DNA from: Brevundimonas viscosa
Lineage (GTDB): Bacteria; Pseudomonadota; Alphaproteobacteria; Caulobacterales; Caulobacteraceae
NCBI RefSeq assembly: GCF_900116065.1
Contig: NZ_FOZV01000001.1
Span: forward strand, 124,001 to 188,000
DNA length: 64,000 nt
Direction: 5' to 3'
How positions within the stretch are numbered: the stretch's first letter is position 1; every line of letters starts with the position of its first letter. The notes under the pieces are model-generated. The model did not search any database. It was not told the DNA's origin and saw only the letters and a program-made list of their open reading frames with translations. This document shows positions 18,604-26,804 of the stretch, one piece after another. The position numbers were made by a program, and so were the translations under genes.

Positions 18604-19014
18604 TCAGGAATCCTGGCCGGCGGACGTGGGCGGGCGAGACGTTGGGGGCGCGTCTTCGAGCGCCGTTCGCGGGGTCGCGAGCCTTGTAAGCGCCGATTTC
18701 ACATCGTCAAGCAAACGCTCCCATGGACGGTCGGCCGTGCCCATGCGCGCGATGAAGACATAGTCGCTGCCGGGGACGCCATGGGCGGGGACCAGCGCGC
18801 GCGCGGCCTCGCGCAGGCGGCGCTTGGCGCGGTTGCGGACCACGGCGCCGCCGATCTTGCGGGTGGCGGTGAAACCAACCCGGATGACGGGGTCGCCGTC
18901 GCCGCGCTCGAGGCGCTGGACGACCACGGCGCCCCGGGCCTGGGAATTGCCTTTCGCGGCCGCCAGGAACTGGGGCCGCGACTTCAGGCGCTCGATTGCG
19001 GGAACTTGATCCAT
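18604..19014 (-). CDS. rnpA: Ribonuclease P protein component
   Basis: Protein subunit of RNase P, which with the RNA subunit trims tRNA 5' ends. 136 residues from MDQVPAIERLKSRPQFL. The RNR signature is VRNRAKRRLREAAR and the central strand RVGFTATRKIGGA is present. An upstream in-frame extension comes from repeat sequence and is rejected. The ribosome site GGGGGAGGA, five bases before the ATG, is part of a palindromic repeat element. A Pro/Ser/Thr tail after residue about 118 is extra. Second gene of the rpmH operon. Confidence 0.94.
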   Translation of the reverse strand: MDQVPAIERLKSRPQFLAAAKGNSQARGAVVVQRLERGDGDPVIRVGFTATRKIGGAVVRNRAKRRLREAARALVPAHGVPGSDYVFIARMGTADRPWERLLDDVKSALTRLATPRTALEDAPPTSRPPTSAGQDS

Positions 19015-19016
19015 GG

Positions 19017-19057
19017 TCCTCCCCCATCGGGGGAGGGGGACCGCGAAGCGGTGGAGC
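19017..19057. repeat. Palindromic repeat (type 2, inverted) in the rnpA leader
   Basis: TCCTCCCCCATCGGGGGAGG then GGGACCGCGAAGCGGTGGAGC. It is the reverse-orientation relative of 6970-7017 and 19088-19132. On the minus strand its GGGGGAGGA end is the rnpA ribosome-binding site. With the copy at 19088-19132 it could form a long imperfect hairpin between rpmH and rnpA. Confidence 0.75.
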
Positions 19058-19087
19058 GGAAAACCGTCCACCGGCGTTCGGGCCGTG

Positions 19088-19132
19088 CCCCCTCCACCAT
19101 CCTTCGGATGGTCCCCTCCCCTGCGGGGAGGA
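19088..19132. repeat. Palindromic repeat (type 2) between rpmH and rnpA
   Basis: CCCCCTCCACCATC-CTTCG-GATGG followed by TCCCCTCCCCTGCGGGGAGGA. It matches the E2-internal copy at 6970-7017 except for a few changes, mostly compensated within the small hairpin (ATGC/GCAT versus ATCC/GGAT), a sign that structure is kept. Confidence 0.78.
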
Positions 19133-19142
19133 ACGGAAGGAA

Positions 19143-19277
19143 TCAGGCCGTCAGGCGCTTGCGGCCCTTGGCGCGGCGGCGGGCGACGATCTTCTGACCG
19201 TTCTTGGTGGCCATCCGCGAACGGAAGCCGTGACGGCGCTTGCGCACGAGTCGCGACGGCTGATAGGTCCGCTTCAC
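19143..19277 (-). CDS. rpmH: 50S ribosomal protein L34
   Basis: 44-residue, very basic ribosomal protein: starts [19 protein letters not shown] and ends [12 protein letters not shown], matching L34 over the full length. The start codon is GTG, preceded by GAGGAG eight bases upstream. It is the first gene of the rpmH-rnpA-yidC-engB operon, with a strong promoter about 65 bases upstream. Confidence 0.97.
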   Translation of the reverse strand: MKRTYQPSRLVRKRRHGFRSRMATKNGQKIVARRRAKGRKRLTA

Positions 19278-19342
19278 GGTCGGCTCCTCACTCTTGTGGT
19301 CTTTACGGGCGACGGAAAGACGTCCGCCGCAGGAAGGGCGGG

Positions 19343-19371
19343 CGTATAAGGGGACCAGCCGGCCGAGTCAA
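19343..19371 (-). promoter_or_regulatory. Sigma-70-type promoter of rpmH
   Basis: On the minus strand: -35 TTGACT (19371-19366), exact 17-bp spacer, -10 TATACG (19348-19343), about 65 bases before the rpmH GTG. The -35 box overlaps a GANTC site (GAGTC at 19365-19369), the CcrM methylation target in Caulobacterales. Confidence 0.75.
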
Positions 19372-19394
19372 CGCCGGCGGGCCGCGGAGAGAGA

Positions 19395-20117
19395 ATGGAC
19401 CGGCTGAAGCGTTTCCTGCCCCTGATCGTGCTGGCCGGCGTCATCGCCCTGATCTTCGGCATGGGCTGGAACCGCTATCTGTCCCTCGACACCCTGCGAG
19501 AGCACGGCGAGGCCCTGCGGAACTACACGGCCGAGAACTACCTGCTGAGCCTGCTGATCCTGATGGCGGTGTTCGCCGTGCTGACCGCCAGCGTGGTGCC
19601 GGGGGTGTTCTTCGTGACCATCACCGCCGGCTACCTGTTCGGACCCTGGGTCGGGGGCGTGGCGACCTCGATCGCGGCGACGGCCGGGGCGCTGATCGTC
19701 TACGGGGTGACGCGCACGGCGCTGGGGCGCAGCCTGCGCGAGCGGGCGGAGCGGGACCGGGGCCTGATGCAGGCGGTCTGCTCGGCCATCGACCGCGACA
19801 CCTTCTGGTACGTGCTCGGCTCCCGGCTGGCGGTGGTGGTGCCGTTCCACATGATCAATGTGGCGGCGGGGCTGATGGCGGTGAAGCTGCGGCCCTACAC
19901 CCTGGCGACGGTGATCGGCCTGCTGCCGGCGCACACCATCTACTGCTGGATCGGGGCGCGGCTGAACGTCCTCCTGGCCGAGAATCCGGACCCGGATTTC
20001 CAGGCGCTGTTCGCCCGCTTCTGGGCCCCGATGGCCGGGGTCTTCGTGCTGGCCGTGGTCCTGCCGTTCGCGCTGAAGGCCGTCCAGAAGGCGTTGACGC
20101 GGAGGCGGGCGACGTGA
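19395..20117 (+). CDS. TVP38/TMEM64 family membrane protein
   Basis: A 240-residue inner-membrane protein of the VTT/DedA-related superfamily. About five to six hydrophobic segments: LPLIVLAGVIALIFGMGW (about 8-25), LLSLLILMAVFAVLTASVV, the re-entrant motif VPGVFFVTITAGYLFGPWVGG typical of the family, then VVVPFHMINVAAGL and a C-terminal helix. These proteins are thought to move or scramble lipids or act in proton-coupled transport; the cargo here is unknown. Followed 40 bases later by a sensor kinase on the same strand. Confidence 0.88.
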   Translation: MDRLKRFLPLIVLAGVIALIFGMGWNRYLSLDTLREHGEALRNYTAENYLLSLLILMAVFAVLTASVVPGVFFVTITAGYLFGPWVGGVATSIAATAGALIVYGVTRTALGRSLRERAERDRGLMQAVCSAIDRDTFWYVLGSRLAVVVPFHMINVAAGLMAVKLRPYTLATVIGLLPAHTIYCWIGARLNVLLAENPDPDFQALFARFWAPMAGVFVLAVVLPFALKAVQKALTRRRAT

Positions 20118-20157
20118 GCGGCGCAGCTTTCGGCACGAGCTTTGCGTTGGGCGTCCC

Positions 20158-21615
20158 ATGACCGGTCCCCGCGCCCTGCTGAGCGACTTGCGAGGCCGCC
20201 TCGGCGCGCCGGCGGACTGGCGGGAGCGTCTGGGTTTCCACGCGCCGGACGCCCTGGCGTGGCGGCTGCTGCTGCTCACCTTCGCCTTCACGGCGGTGGT
20301 CGAGGTTTTGATCGTGGCCCCGAGCGCGGCGAGCTTTCACGAGCGCTGGCTGCTGGACCGGCTGCAGTCGGCGGAGCTGGCCTCGGTCGGCGTCGAGGCC
20401 CTGCCCTACTCCGCCGTCGAGGATGAGACGGCCAACCAGCTGCTGGCCATCGGCGGGGTGCAGGCCGTGGTGGTCGGCGACCAGGGCGTGCGGCGACTGC
20501 TGTTGCAGGCGCCCAACCTGCCGCGCACGCCCGAGCTGATCGATCTGCGGCGGGACCGGCCGGTGACCCGGCTGATCGACCCGTGGCGCACCCTGTTCGG
20601 CCACCCGGATCGTTCGATCCGCGTCCAGGCCCGGCCGCGCTACCGCTCCGGCGACTTCATCGAGATCCTCGCCCCGGCCGAGCCGCTGAAGCAGGAGCTG
20701 CGCACCTTCCTGCTCAACAGCCTGCTGACCTCGCTGCTGATCTCGCTGGTGGCGGGGGGGCTGCTCTACGCCGGCCTGGCGGTGCTGGTGCTGCAGCCGC
20801 TGCGACGGGTGACGCGCTCGATCGAGCGGTTCGCCCGCGATCCGGAGGCGCCCGGCGACCCGCCCGGCGATCGGCACGACGAGATCGGGCGAGTCGAGCG
20901 CGAACTGTCGCGCATGCAGGAGGAGGTTCGGCAGTCGCTGCGGTCGCGGGCGCGGCTGGTCGCCCTGGGCGAGGCGGTGGCCAAGATCAATCACGACCTG
21001 CGCAACATGCTAACCTCGGCCCAGATGGCGTCGGAGCGGCTGGCGGCGTCGCCGGACCCGCAGGTGGCCAAGGCCCTGCCGCGGCTGGAGCGGGCGCTGG
21101 GCCGGGCTGCGGCCCTGTCGCGCAACGTGCTGGAGTACGGCCGCAGCGAGGAGCCTCCGCCGCAGACCGCGCGGCTGCCGCTGGCGGCGGCGGTGACCGC
21201 GGCGGCGGAAGACGCCGGGCTGACCCCCGACGGAGTGCGGCTGGTGAAGAGCCTGCCCGCCCGCTGCACGGTCAGCGCCGATCCCGAACAGCTGCACCGG
21301 ATTCTGGTCAACCTGATGCGAAACGCCCGGCAGGCTATCGAAGGCGACGCCGGGCGCGCGGGGCGCGGGACGGTGCGGGTCGGGGCGGAGGTCCGGGACG
21401 CCGAATGCGCGCTCCGGATCGCCGACGACGGGCCGGGCATTCCGCCGCGGCTTTCGGACCGGCTGTTCGAAGCCTTCGTGAGCGGTCGGGCGTCCGGCGG
21501 CAGCGGTCTGGGCTTGACCATATCCCGCGAGCTGGCCGAGCTTAACGGCGGCTCCCTCGCCCTCGTCGAGACCGGTCCCGGCGGGACGGTCTTCGAGCTG
21601 AGGTTGCCGAACTGA
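20158..21615 (+). CDS. Membrane sensor histidine kinase
   Basis: A 485-residue two-component sensor. One membrane helix near 38-58 (RLLLLTFAFTAVVEVLIV) and one near 185-205 (LLTSLLISLVAGGLLYAGL) flank a periplasmic domain of about 120 residues. A HAMP linker follows (PLRRVTRSIERFARDPE), then a divergent dimerisation box with the phospho-accepting His in AVAKINHDLRNMLTSAQ, and a GHKL ATPase domain with NLMRNARQAI (N box), DDGPGIPP (G1) and GSGLGLTISREL (G2). No response regulator gene is adjacent, so it is an orphan kinase. Confidence 0.88.
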   Translation: MTGPRALLSDLRGRLGAPADWRERLGFHAPDALAWRLLLLTFAFTAVVEVLIVAPSAASFHERWLLDRLQSAELASVGVEALPYSAVEDETANQLLAIGGVQAVVVGDQGVRRLLLQAPNLPRTPELIDLRRDRPVTRLIDPWRTLFGHPDRSIRVQARPRYRSGDFIEILAPAEPLKQELRTFLLNSLLTSLLISLVAGGLLYAGLAVLVLQPLRRVTRSIERFARDPEAPGDPPGDRHDEIGRVERELSRMQEEVRQSLRSRARLVALGEAVAKINHDLRNMLTSAQMASERLAASPDPQVAKALPRLERALGRAAALSRNVLEYGRSEEPPPQTARLPLAAAVTAAAEDAGLTPDGVRLVKSLPARCTVSADPEQLHRILVNLMRNARQAIEGDAGRAGRGTVRVGAEVRDAECALRIADDGPGIPPRLSDRLFEAFVSGRASGGSGLGLTISRELAELNGGSLALVETGPGGTVFELRLPN

Positions 21616-21691
21616 GCGCGCCGGAACGGCGTTATCAGGAGTCGAGTCCGCCGCACGGCCCTTGGGGCCGGAATGACTGGAGGAGAAGCCC

Positions 21692-22132
21692 ATGCACCGC
21701 ATCGTCCTGACCGGGGCACTCGCCCTGACCCTCGCCGCTCCCGCCCTCGCCCAGACGCCGCAGGCGGTTCCGGGCTCGGCGGAATGGCTGCGCATGCGCG
21801 GCGACACCTATCACCGCGCTCCGGATGCGGAACAGAACCCGGCCGAGGTGGAGGCGACCGCACGACTGAACGCCGACATCGCGGCCCGCAACCAGACCGC
21901 GGCGCAGACCGAGGCCGAGGCGCAGGCCGCCTGGGAGTCGGAGAACGCCAAATGGCGATCGGAATCCGCAGCCGCCGAGACGGCCCGGGCCCAGTGGGAG
22001 GCCGACGTCGCGGCGGCGGAGGCGGCGCGGGCGCAGTGGGAACGCGACCGGGCGGCGTGGGAGGCGGAGGTGGCCCGCTGCCGGGCCAGCGGCCGCCCCT
22101 GCGTGACCGCTCCGCCGACGGCGCCCAAGTAG
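21692..22132 (+). CDS. Small periplasmic coiled-coil protein
   Basis: A 146-residue exported protein of unknown function. Signal peptide MHRIVLTGALALTLAAPALA (cleavage near AQT), strong ribosome site GGAGGAG. Residues about 50-130 are an Ala/Glu/Gln/Trp-rich helix with a repeated pattern (ARAQWEADVAAAEAARAQWE and RAAWEAEVARC), likely a coiled coil. Two cysteines near the end (ARCRASGRPCV) could form a disulfide. No enzyme motifs. Confidence 0.7.
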   Translation: MHRIVLTGALALTLAAPALAQTPQAVPGSAEWLRMRGDTYHRAPDAEQNPAEVEATARLNADIAARNQTAAQTEAEAQAAWESENAKWRSESAAAETARAQWEADVAAAEAARAQWERDRAAWEAEVARCRASGRPCVTAPPTAPK

Positions 22133-22182
22133 GCTGAACGCACGGTGGCGGCGGGGGCGGGGCGGCGCCATACTCGGCGACC

Positions 22183-22917
22183 ATGAGCCCAGTCGCCGAC
22201 CGCACGCTCGGCCCGGGACGGACGGCGACCTATCGTCATCCGTGGCTGGTGCGCGTCACCCACTGGGTCAACGCGCTCTGCATCGCGGTGCTGGTCATGA
22301 GCGGGCTGCAGATCCTGAAGGCGCATCCGCACCTCTACTGGGGCCTGGCCTCGACCTTCGCCGATCCGTGGGTCAGCTTTCCCGACATTCCCGGCTGGGC
22401 CACGCTGCCGAGCTGGCGCGACCTGGCCCTGGGGCGTCGCTGGCACTTCTTCTTCGCCTGGCTGTTCGTGCTGAACGGCGCCCTCTACCTCGTCTGGGTG
22501 GTGCTGAGCGGCCGGGTCCGGCGGGTGCTGGAGCCGACGCGCGAGGACTTCGCCGGCCTCGGCCGCAGCCTCGGGGAGCACGCGCGCCTGCGGTTTCCCG
22601 AAGGCGAGGCGGCGCGCCGCTACAATGTGATCCAGAAGCTCAGCTACCTCACGGTCCTGCTGGGCCTGCTGCCGCTGATGCTGGCGACCGGCCTGGCGAT
22701 GTCGCCGGCGATGAACGCGGCGCTGCCGGGCCTGCTGGAGCTGCTGGGCGGCCGCCAGTCGGCGCGGACGCTGCACTTCCTCTCGGCGGCCGGCCTGGTC
22801 CTGTTCACCGTGGTGCACGTGCTGCTGGTGCTGCTTTCGGGGCCGGCCAACCATCTGAGGGCGATGATCACCGGCTGGTACGTGATCCGCGAGCCGACAA
22901 GGGAGGATGAGTCGTGA
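22183..22917 (+). CDS. Cytochrome b/b6-type membrane subunit
   Basis: A 244-residue di-heme cytochrome b561-like protein, probably the membrane electron partner of the molybdopterin oxidoreductase encoded next. It has four main helices: RVTHWVNALCIAVLVMSGLQI (His in the first), WHFFFAWLFVLNGALYLVWVV (His), KLSYLTVLLGLLPLMLATGL and TLHFLSAAGLVLFTVVHVLLV (two His). The histidines fit heme ligation. Its TGA overlaps the GTG start of the next gene (GTGA), so the two are coupled. Confidence 0.88.
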   Translation: MSPVADRTLGPGRTATYRHPWLVRVTHWVNALCIAVLVMSGLQILKAHPHLYWGLASTFADPWVSFPDIPGWATLPSWRDLALGRRWHFFFAWLFVLNGALYLVWVVLSGRVRRVLEPTREDFAGLGRSLGEHARLRFPEGEAARRYNVIQKLSYLTVLLGLLPLMLATGLAMSPAMNAALPGLLELLGGRQSARTLHFLSAAGLVLFTVVHVLLVLLSGPANHLRAMITGWYVIREPTREDES

Positions 22918-23678
22918 CCGACACAGACCGACGCGAGCTTGTCGTGGGCGGCCTGCTTGCAGGCCTCCCGCTGCTCACCGCCTGCGACGCGGTCTCCGGA
23001 TCACCCCGGGCCCAGGGCGTTCTGCAAGGCGCCGAACCGCTCACCCGGCGCGCACAGCGGGCCCTGGTGCGGAACGCCCTGGCCCCCGAGTACGCCGAGA
23101 GGGACATCTCTCCCGATTTCCGGGCTAACGGCTCGGTGGACCCGGCCGACGCGGAGTATCGGCGGCTGCGGGCCGACGGCTTCCGCGGCTACCGGCTGCA
23201 GGTCGCCGGCCTCGTGGAGCGTCCGCTGTCGTTGTCGCTGGTCGAGCTGGCCGCGATGGCCACGCGCACCCAGATCACCAAGCACGACTGCGTCGAAGGT
23301 TGGACCTCGATCGGCAAGTGGACGGGAACGCGGCTGTCGGCGGTTCTGGACCGCGCCGGACTGCGGCCGGAGGCCCGCTTCATCGTCTTCGACTGCTTCG
23401 ACGCCCTGGACCAGAGGCCCGGGGGCGAGCGCTACTATGAGAGCATCGGCCTGGACGACGCCTTCCACGAGCAGACGATCCTCGCCTGGCGGATGAACGA
23501 CCAGCCCCTGCCCGTGCGGCACGGGGCGCCGCTCCGCCTGCGGGTGGAGCGGCAGCTGGGCTACAAGCACGCCAAGTACATCCGGCGCATCGAGGCGGTG
23601 GCGAGCTTCTCCCACATCGGCCGCGGCAAGGGCGGCTACTGGGAGGACCGCGGCTACGAATGGTACGCCGGAATCTGA
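22914..23678 (+). CDS. Molybdopterin-dependent oxidoreductase (sulfite oxidase / MsrP-like)
   Basis: A 254-residue Mo-cofactor enzyme of the SUOX/YedY fold. The N-terminus carries twin arginines (TDRRELVVGGLLAGLPLLTAC), compatible with Tat export and a lipoprotein-like Cys. The Mo-ligating Cys is in ITKHDCVEGWTSIGKWTG near residue 126, and the C-terminal RVERQLGYKHAKYIRRIE is conserved in the family. The actual substrate (methionine sulfoxide, sulfite or other) cannot be decided. Translationally coupled to the cytochrome b gene, giving a two-gene redox module. Confidence 0.88.
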   Translation: MTDTDRRELVVGGLLAGLPLLTACDAVSGSPRAQGVLQGAEPLTRRAQRALVRNALAPEYAERDISPDFRANGSVDPADAEYRRLRADGFRGYRLQVAGLVERPLSLSLVELAAMATRTQITKHDCVEGWTSIGKWTGTRLSAVLDRAGLRPEARFIVFDCFDALDQRPGGERYYESIGLDDAFHEQTILAWRMNDQPLPVRHGAPLRLRVERQLGYKHAKYIRRIEAVASFSHIGRGKGGYWEDRGYEWYAGI

Positions 23679-23685
23679 GGCGGCC

Positions 23686-24735
23686 TCAGCCCTCGGCGAC
23701 AGCCTCTTCCTTGCGGCGCTTCATCATCGCGTCGAAGCTGCCCCAGACGCCTTCCGGGCCGTGCCAGGCGCCCCTGGTGGCGGCCTTGGAGTATTCGGTG
23801 GCGCGGGCCTCGAAGAAGTTGGCGTGCTCGACGCCGGACAGCAGGGCCTGCAGCCAGGGCAGCGGGTTGTCCTTGACGCCGTAGACTTCGGGCAGCTGCA
23901 GCTGGCGCAGGCGCCAGTCGGCGATGAAGCGGATGTAGGCCTTGATGTCGTCCGGGGTCATGCCGTTCACCGGCCCCATCTCGAAGGCCAGGTCGATGAA
24001 CTTGTCCTCCATGTCGACCACGGTCTTGCAGCAGTCGACGATGTCGTCGGCGACGGCCTTCGTCACCGCGCCGGTCTCCTTGTTGAAGGCATGGTAGAGC
24101 TTGATGATGCCCTCGCAGTGCAGGCTCTCGTCGCGCACCGACCACGACACGATCTGGCCCATGCCCTTCATCTTGTTCTGGCGCGGGAAGTTCATCAGCA
24201 TCGCGAACGAGGCGAACAGCTGAAGGCCTTCGGAGAAGCCGCCGAACATGGCCAGGGTGCGGGCGATGTCGGCGTCGGTGTCGACCCCGAAGCGGCCCAT
24301 GAAGTCATGCTTGTCGCGCATGGCCTCGTATTCCATGAAGGCCCCGAACTCGCTCTCGGGCATGCCGATGGTCTCGAGCAGCAGGGCGTAGGCCGCGATG
24401 TGGACGGTCTCCATGTTGGCGAAGCTCGCCAGCATCATCTTGACCTCGGTCGGTTTGAACACCCGACCGTAGCGCTCCATGTAGTTGTCCTGGACCTCGA
24501 TGTCGGCCTGGGTGAAGAAGCGGAAAATCTGGGTCAGCAGGTTGCGCTCGGCGTCGGTCAGATTGGCCGCCCAGTCCTTGCAGTCCTCGCCCAGCGGCAC
24601 CTCTTCCGGCAGCCAGTGGACCTGCTGCTGCTTCTTCCACATGTCGAAGGCCCACGGGTAGCGGAACGGCTTGTAGGCCGCCGACGGGGTCAGGAGACCG
24701 GGCCTGGAGGGCGTGATCTGGACGTGCGCGTTCAT
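23686..24735 (-). CDS. nrdB: Ribonucleoside-diphosphate reductase beta subunit, class Ia
   Basis: Radical-generating subunit of aerobic ribonucleotide reductase, 349 residues. Iron ligands and the radical tyrosine are visible: IEVQDNY (Asp), NMETVHIAAY (Glu, His and Tyr four after His) and DESLHCEG (Glu, His). The tyrosine argues for class Ia rather than Ic. No N-terminal ATP-cone. nrdA lies about 8 kb away on the other strand, an uncommon separation. The upstream region has a pair of NrdR-like boxes. Confidence 0.95.
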   Translation of the reverse strand: MNAHVQITPSRPGLLTPSAAYKPFRYPWAFDMWKKQQQVHWLPEEVPLGEDCKDWAANLTDAERNLLTQIFRFFTQADIEVQDNYMERYGRVFKPTEVKMMLASFANMETVHIAAYALLLETIGMPESEFGAFMEYEAMRDKHDFMGRFGVDTDADIARTLAMFGGFSEGLQLFASFAMLMNFPRQNKMKGMGQIVSWSVRDESLHCEGIIKLYHAFNKETGAVTKAVADDIVDCCKTVVDMEDKFIDLAFEMGPVNGMTPDDIKAYIRFIADWRLRQLQLPEVYGVKDNPLPWLQALLSGVEHANFFEARATEYSKAATRGAWHGPEGVWGSFDAMMKRRKEEAVAEG

Positions 24736-24809
24736 CGGACGACTCGGACTGGAAGGCGAAAGGAGCGACGCCCACCATGCGGCCGGACCGGCCCGGCGCC
24801 AAGCCGGAA

Positions 24810-24856
24810 TGCGGCTATATTGCGATCACATTTTTCGCGACCGCTAGATGTGGTGG
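24810..24856 (-). promoter_or_regulatory. Pair of NrdR-like boxes upstream of nrdB
   Basis: Two 16-bp sites fit the NrdR consensus ACACWATATATWGTGT: CCGCTAGATGTGGTGG at 24841-24856 (10 of 16 positions by eye) and TGCGGCTATATTGCGA at 24810-24825 (better in the right half). Their centres are 31 bp apart, the spacing known for NrdR pairs. The second overlaps a TATAGC -10-like hexamer on the minus strand. Confidence 0.6.
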
Positions 24857-24955
24857 TCGAGCGCCTTGTTTCTGGGGATGAGCCGGGGATAAGCCGGGCG
24901 GGGCCGTGGCACGGTTTCGGGGCGCCAAACCTGCCAAACGTGACACGGGTCGAGG

Positions 24956-25561
24956 TCACGACGCCTCCCCCTCCGCCCCGGCCCGGCCCTCGCTCGCGCC
25001 GTCGCCGTTGCGGGCGGCCTCTTCGGCGGCCGCGATCTTCATACGGGTGTCGTCCGACATCCGGCGAAGGAGGGCGACGCGGAGCATGTCCGCCTCGCTG
25101 GCGTCGATCGCTTCGTCCTCGATGCGGGCGCCAGACCGGTCGAGCTGCTGGACCAGACGCATCCAGACCACCGCCTCGGAGGCCCGGTCCATGGCCGCGC
25201 ACTCCGCAGCGCGCTTGAAGGCGAACTGGCGCAGGTAACGCTGGTCCGGCGTGAACAGAAGAAGCGCGGCGTCGACGGCGTTCGCCTCCTGGACCTCCGC
25301 GAACTCGGGGAAACGGGCGGCGGCGGCCTGGATATCGAGATAGCCGCGACGCCGCGACGGCGGCTCGGTCGCGACGGTGTGGTCGCAGCGCCGCCACCCG
25401 CCCTCGGCGGCCTTGCGGCGAACGGTGCGCTCGGAGACGCCGTAGCGACGGGCGACCAGCGCAGCGGGCATGCCGGCGACGAAGTCGTCGTGGATCCGGC
25501 GCCAGAACTCGGCGGTCTCGGGAAGGTCGGGTGGGGTGGGAGCGTCGGGGGGAACTCTCAT
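24956..25561 (-). CDS. Helix-turn-helix hypothetical protein
   Basis: A 201-residue soluble protein of unknown role. Residues about 22-55 contain a Hin/homeodomain-like HTH (DFVAGMPAALVARRYGVSER, then TVRRKAAEGGWRR), like the DNA-binding ends of small terminases and some regulators. The middle (residues about 70-160) is helical (ANAVDAALLLFTPDQRYLR), and the tail after 180 is Ala/Glu/Gly-rich and disordered. No phage genes lie nearby. It faces away from the GST gene and toward nrdB. Confidence 0.65.
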   Translation of the reverse strand: MRVPPDAPTPPDLPETAEFWRRIHDDFVAGMPAALVARRYGVSERTVRRKAAEGGWRRCDHTVATEPPSRRRGYLDIQAAAARFPEFAEVQEANAVDAALLLFTPDQRYLRQFAFKRAAECAAMDRASEAVVWMRLVQQLDRSGARIEDEAIDASEADMLRVALLRRMSDDTRMKIAAAEEAARNGDGASEGRAGAEGEAS

Positions 25562-25775
25562 GCGCCATTGTCACCCCTTCCCGGCGGGCGCCGGAGATTC
25601 ACGAATCTGATTGCGTAGAGATCAGAGAAGGCGGCACTTTTTCCGAAGAGCCGGGCCGAGAGTTAATGTCGCCCGGCGCTCAAGCGACAAACAGGCCTTG
25701 TCCCGCGCGTAACGTTTTCAGGGACGCGCCGGCGGCGCATCCGGGCCATGCTCGGGCTGAACGAGGAGGACCCCC

Positions 25776-26408
25776 ATGACCTACACCGTCTATGGCGCCG
25801 CCGGTTCGGGCTCGGTCCCGGTGGAGGCGGCGCTGACCCTGATCGGCGCGCCCTTCGAGGTGGTCGAGGCCGTGACCTGGCAGGACGAGGCCGAGCGCGA
25901 CAAGGTCGCGCCGGTCAATCCGATGCGGCAGATTCCCGTGCTGGTGACGCCGGAGGGCGAGACCCTGACAGAGAGCGCCGCCATCCTGATCTGGCTGGCC
26001 GAGCAGCATCCGGAGGCGGCCCTGGCGCCGGAGCCGGGCGACCCGCGGCGCGGGCAGTTCATGCGCTGGATGACCTTCGTGCCCGCCTCGATCTACTCGA
26101 TGTTCTGGGTGAGGGACGACCCGGCGCGGCTGGGCGGCGACGATCCCGCGGCGCAGGCGCGGATCAAGGAACGGACGGCCGGGCGCATCGCCGACTGCTG
26201 GGCCGCGATGGAGAGCCAGATCACGCCAGACCGATTCCTGCTGGGAGAGGAACTGACGGTGCTGGACCTCTATGTCGCCGTGGCCAGCCGGTGGACGCCG
26301 CGGCGCAAGCGCTTCGCGGAGGTCGCGCCGCGGATGCATGCGGTGGTGGAGCGTGTGGATGCGCTGCCGGAGCTGGAGGCGTTCTGGGCGGAGCGGTTTC
26401 CGGGGTAG
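25776..26408 (+). CDS. Glutathione S-transferase family protein
   Basis: A 210-residue GST. N-terminal thioredoxin-like domain (1-80): MTYTVYGAAGSGSVPVEAAL, then NPMRQIPVLVTPEGETLTES with the cis-Pro and the Glu-Ser pair that binds the gamma-glutamyl group. C-terminal helical domain from about 90, with LLGEELTVLDLYVAV as the N-capping-box region. Ribosome site GAGGAGG. Substrate unknown; a detoxification role is likely. Confidence 0.9.
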   Translation: MTYTVYGAAGSGSVPVEAALTLIGAPFEVVEAVTWQDEAERDKVAPVNPMRQIPVLVTPEGETLTESAAILIWLAEQHPEAALAPEPGDPRRGQFMRWMTFVPASIYSMFWVRDDPARLGGDDPAAQARIKERTAGRIADCWAAMESQITPDRFLLGEELTVLDLYVAVASRWTPRRKRFAEVAPRMHAVVERVDALPELEAFWAERFPG

Positions 26409-26499
26409 ATGGGCCTGGTGCGCCCGGCGTGTCCTGATCCGGCCGTTGCGGTGGCGCGGCGGCCGCGTGAGTGTTCCGCCAGCCCAAGGAAACGCCGAA

Positions 26500-26766
26500 A
26501 TGAAAACGCCGGGTCTGTCCCTGATCGCCGTCGCCACGGCCGGTCTCGCCGCCTGCGCCGCAACCGCTACCCCGGCGCAGACCTGCCAGGCGTTCGCTTT
26601 CCGGCATGATGTCGCCCTGGGAGCGCCCGATGAAGCCGACTGGATCGCCGACACCACCGAATGCGAGCTCAGATGGTCAGCGACAGCGGCGCGTCCGGCC
26701 GTGACCTGTTCGATCCAGGACGGTCGGGTGCTGCGGCTGGGCGTCGGAGATCAGATCTATCGGTAG
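26500..26766 (+). CDS. Small lipoprotein, unknown function
   Basis: An 88-residue predicted lipoprotein. Signal MKTPGLSLIAVATAGLAAC with lipobox LAAC (Cys19). The mature part contains three further cysteines (TCQAF, ECELRW, TCSIQDG) that could pair, and ends VGDQIYR. A preceding AAGGAAA serves as ribosome site. No family recognised. Overlapping longer readings in this frame are rejected because they start inside the GST gene. Confidence 0.6.
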   Translation: MKTPGLSLIAVATAGLAACAATATPAQTCQAFAFRHDVALGAPDEADWIADTTECELRWSATAARPAVTCSIQDGRVLRLGVGDQIYR

Positions 26767-26804
26767 GATCCGCCCGACGGCGACCTCACCCCGATCCCCA
26801 GGCC

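Noticed and set aside
20766-22205. Long proline/arginine-rich minus-strand frames opposite the sensor kinase and coiled-coil genes
   Set aside because: Low-complexity shadows with no ribosome site; the plus-strand genes have clear domains.
24956-25561. Possible phage terminase small subunit
   Set aside because: Only an HTH resembles one; no other phage gene, integrase or att-like repeat is near.
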